This document shows positions 4,457 to 6,295 of a DNA stretch of 6,295 nt, piece after piece. The DNA is taken from the NCBI GenBank assembly GCA_947629725.1, contig CANREU010000097.1, forward strand, positions 1 to 6,295, written 5' to 3'. The translations under genes and the position numbers were made by a program. Numbering within the stretch: position 1 is the first letter of the stretch; each line of letters starts with the position of its first letter. Source of the DNA: an uncultured Clostridia bacterium. GTDB lineage: Bacteria > Bacillota > Clostridia > Christensenellales > Borkfalkiaceae. The notes under the pieces were generated by a model. The model searched no databases. It saw only the letters and a program-made list of their open reading frames with translations, and was not told where the DNA came from.

Positions 4457-5764
4457 ATGATACACGTTTTTACATACGGAGAACATTTCTACGTTTATGA
4501 TACGGGGAGCGGCGCGCTGCACGAGTGCGACGAAAGAACGGCGCGCTACTTAAAAGGGGAAAACATCGCCCTCTCGGAGGAAGAGCTCTCCGAGATCGGG
4601 GCGCTCAAAAGAGAGGGCCTTCTCAGCGCCCCCGAAACGAGCGCCCGTCCCCTCAAATCCTCGGAGATCAAGGCGCTCTGCCTGCACGTCTCGCACGATT
4701 GCAACTTCCGCTGCGCCTATTGCTTTGCGGACGAGGGGGCATACCACGCGGCGCGCGAGGTGATGAGCCTCGATACGGCGAAGGCGGCGATCGACTTCCT
4801 CCTCCGCGAGAGCGGGAAGAGGAAAGTGCTCGAGGTGGACTTCTTCGGCGGCGAGCCCCTCATGAACCTCGGCGTCGTGAAGGAGACGGTGTACTACGCC
4901 AAAGAGAGAGCGGCGGCGCTCGGGAAGAAATTCCTCTTCACGACGACGACCAACGGGCTCCTCCTCGACGACGAGACCGTAAAGTTTTTCAACGAGGAGA
5001 TGGAGAACGTCGTCCTCTCCCTCGACGGGCGCAAGGAAGTGCACGACGCCGTCCGCAAGACGGTGAACGGCAAGGGCAGTTTCGACGCCGTCATCGGAAA
5101 AATAAAGAAGTTCGTCCGCTCGCGGGGGGACAAGCACTACTACGTGCGAGGGACCTTCACGGCGAAGAATCTCGACTTTTCCAAGGACGTTCTCTTCCTC
5201 GCGGACGAGGGCTTCGATTCCATCTCGATGGAGCCCGTCGTCACCGATATTCCAGACCTTGCGATAAGGGAGGAGCATCTCCCCGTCATCGAAAAGGAAT
5301 ACGAGCGGCTCTGCGACGAATATATCAGGCGGGAAGCGGAGGGGCGCGGCTTCAACTTCTTCCACTTCAATATCGACCTCGAGGGCGGGCCCTGTCTTCA
5401 GAAGAAGGTCTCGGCGTGCGGGGCGGGGAACGAGTATTTCTCGGTCGTCCCGAACGGCGACATCTACCCCTGCCACCAGTTCGCGGGGGAGGCCGCATGG
5501 AGGATGGGAAGCGTGTTCGAGGGGAAGATCGACCCCGCTCTCCGCGCGAAATTCGCCGAAAATTCGCTGTTCACCCGCCACAAGTGCGGGGACTGTTTCG
5601 CGAAATTCATCTGCTCGGGCGGGTGCGCCGCGAACAACTATCACTATGCGGGGGATGTCAACGAACCCTATCCCCTCACTTGCGCGATGATGAAAAAGCG
5701 CATCGAATGCGGGATGCACGCCCTCGCCGAGCGGCGGTCGCGCGAAAATTCACATAAAAATTAG
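4457..5764 (+). CDS. scfB: SCIFF peptide maturase, radical SAM/SPASM thioether-forming enzyme
   Basis: This 435-residue enzyme installs thioether bridges in ScfA (CteB type). Residues 1 to about 75 match the small N-terminal peptide-recognition domain of this family. The radical SAM core follows with C82-x3-C86-x2-C89 for the SAM-binding 4Fe-4S cluster and GGEP (131-134) for SAM contact. The C-terminal SPASM domain, binding two auxiliary clusters, is complete: C321, then G334-x4-C339, then C377-x2-C380-x5-C386-x3-C390, then C409; Cys313 and Cys418 are further candidates. The ATG at 4457 is chosen because homologues begin with M-I-H; the in-frame TTG at 4427 is in the loop of the upstream hairpin. 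No Shine-Dalgarno sequence is visible, unlike scfA, which fits an enzyme made in smaller amounts than its substrate. It is probably co-transcribed with scfA. Confidence 0.96.
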   Translation: MIHVFTYGEHFYVYDTGSGALHECDERTARYLKGENIALSEEELSEIGALKREGLLSAPETSARPLKSSEIKALCLHVSHDCNFRCAYCFADEGAYHAAREVMSLDTAKAAIDFLLRESGKRKVLEVDFFGGEPLMNLGVVKETVYYAKERAAALGKKFLFTTTTNGLLLDDETVKFFNEEMENVVLSLDGRKEVHDAVRKTVNGKGSFDAVIGKIKKFVRSRGDKHYYVRGTFTAKNLDFSKDVLFLADEGFDSISMEPVVTDIPDLAIREEHLPVIEKEYERLCDEYIRREAEGRGFNFFHFNIDLEGGPCLQKKVSACGAGNEYFSVVPNGDIYPCHQFAGEAAWRMGSVFEGKIDPALRAKFAENSLFTRHKCGDCFAKFICSGGCAANNYHYAGDVNEPYPLTCAMMKKRIECGMHALAERRSRENSHKN

Positions 5765-5765
5765 A

Positions 5766-5804
5766 AAAATGCGCGCGTTTCGGCTTGACGGACGGGCGCG
5801 TTTT
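5766..5804 (+). terminator. Terminator-like hairpin after scfB, overlapping the secD promoter
   Basis: The arm at 5766-5777 pairs with 5793-5804: four A-T pairs, one T-G wobble, GCGC (5771-5774) with GCGC (5796-5799), one mismatch, then two C-G/G-C pairs, around a 15-base loop. It starts just after the scfB stop codon. The T run (5801-5804) is short and lies within the stem. The -35 of the next promoter (5785-5790) sits in the loop. Confidence 0.5.
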
Positions 5805-5813
5805 ATATATAAT
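5785..5813 (+). promoter_or_regulatory. Near-consensus promoter for the secD-like gene
   Basis: TTGACG (5785-5790) and TATAAT (5808-5813) are separated by 17 bases, eleven of twelve consensus positions. Transcription should start near 5820, leaving a leader of about 64 bases before the ATG at 5884. It is the best promoter match in the window and suggests that secD is transcribed independently of scfAB. Confidence 0.85.
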
Positions 5814-5828
5814 GTAGAGTGAGATTTT

Positions 5829-5867
5829 CCGATTGGCATTTGTCGCGGGTACAGCCCGCTTGATCGG
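5829..5867 (+). promoter_or_regulatory. Nested stem structure in the secD leader
   Basis: CCGAT (5829-5833) pairs with ATCGG (5863-5867), enclosing a second hairpin GCGGG (5845-5849) with CCCGC (5855-5859). The ribosome binding site AGGAGG (5873-5878) remains outside the fold and free. It fits no riboswitch class that I recognise and may be a simple stabilising leader fold. Confidence 0.35.
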
Positions 5868-5883
5868 TAGACAGGAGGAAACA

Positions 5884-6295
5884 ATGCGCAAGTGGAAGGC
5901 GGCGGTCTCTCTCGTCGGGATGACGATCCTGATTGCCGTAATGATTTTTTTCTGTACGGTCTCGTTCCCCACGGGGATCGAGTACTTCAACTCGGTCGTC
6001 AGTCTCACCGATAAGAGCTCCGATCTCGGAGGTACCCTCATCGACGGGGAGACCTACATCGGCGGCTCCTATTCGGCGACTTTCTACCCCGAGGGCGTGA
6101 TCTCCGCGCACGAGTATGAGGACGACCTTTCGGGCTACCCCGAAGGCGAGGAGAAAGAGGAGTACATCGGCCGCTACGTCGCCTACGGGCACGCGCTCTA
6201 CCTCGAAAGAGAGTCGGTGTGCGGCGGAAAAGAGGGGACGGAGCCCACGGAGGAATTTATCGCCTCCTTCGGAAAGACGGTGGAACTTCTCCGCT
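5884..6295 (+). CDS. secD: SecD-like protein translocase subunit, N-terminal part
   Basis: The frame opens with ATG at 5884, five bases after AGGAGG, and stays open for 137 codons to the edge. Residues about 6-28 form one membrane helix with a basic start (MRKWK), and the rest is an acidic, Gly/Tyr-rich segment expected outside the membrane, including GGSYSATFYPEGV (60-72). SecD proteins have this layout: a first helix, then a conserved Leu-Gly-x-Asp-Leu-x-Gly-Gly segment and the large P1 domain. Here that segment is only faintly visible (SDLGG, 46-50), so sequence support is modest, and the call rests largely on position after scfB and on yajC upstream, the usual clostridial order. SecDF uses the proton gradient to help pull secreted proteins across the membrane. 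If the identity is right, this is a divergent family member; otherwise it is an exported anchored protein of unknown role. Confidence 0.62.
   Translation, partial: MRKWKAAVSLVGMTILIAVMIFFCTVSFPTGIEYFNSVVSLTDKSSDLGGTLIDGETYIGGSYSATFYPEGVISAHEYEDDLSGYPEGEEKEEYIGRYVAYGHALYLERESVCGGKEGTEPTEEFIASFGKTVELLR

Noticed and set aside
3520..4458. Minus-strand frame of 312 codons across yajC, the membrane protein gene and scfA
   Set aside because: It crosses two spacers, a terminator and a promoter and is antisense to three supported genes; the product is low complexity.
4550..5719. Long minus-strand frame (389 codons) opposite scfB
   Set aside because: It is the antisense shadow of a complete radical SAM gene in GC-rich DNA; it has no recognisable domain and scfB explains all the conservation.

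Overview
The window reads as a chromosomal segment of a GC-rich member of the Clostridia (Bacillota). The gene order is ruvB (3' end), queA, tgt, yajC, a small TIGR04086-type membrane protein, the six-cysteine peptide gene scfA, its radical SAM maturase scfB, and the start of a SecD-like translocase gene. The SCIFF peptide/maturase pair and its place between yajC and secD are hallmarks of Clostridia. The lineage below class level cannot be fixed from this sequence; I would guess an uncultured gut-type lineage such as Christensenellales or relatives, and that is inference only. All genes lie on the + strand.

Region by region: 1-112 is the end of RuvB. 113-588 is a gene-free spacer packed with GC-rich inverted repeats of the dispersed, non-coding kind. 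589-1608 is queA, and 1609-1984 is a second repeat-rich spacer. 1985-3115 is tgt. From 3116 the layout becomes compact: promoter, yajC (3224-3736), an intrinsic terminator whose 3' arm carries the next ribosome binding site, the TIGR04086 protein (3793-4173), a strong promoter, scfA (4238-4393), a strong hairpin, scfB (4457-5764), a terminator-like hairpin overlapping a consensus promoter, a structured leader, and the secD-like gene (5884 to the edge).

Functionally there are three themes. QueA and Tgt are consecutive enzymes of queuosine modification of tRNA wobble position 34: Tgt inserts preQ1 and QueA adds the epoxycyclopentanediol precursor. YajC and SecD belong to the Sec translocon accessory complex. 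ScfA and ScfB form a ribosomally made, post-translationally modified peptide system (SCIFF, now classed with ranthipeptides), in which ScfB makes thioether bridges from cysteines of ScfA.

No wholly new system is evident; the peptide locus is a known class. The points most worth a second look are regulatory or structural: the ribosome binding site inside a terminator (3753-3795); the 12-bp hairpin between scfA and scfB, with a repeated arm that allows an alternative fold; the shared reading frame of scfA and scfB with no stop between them other than the scfA stop; the overlapping terminator and promoter before secD; and a modular intergenic repeat whose hairpin arms differ in sequence between copies while keeping perfect pairing.
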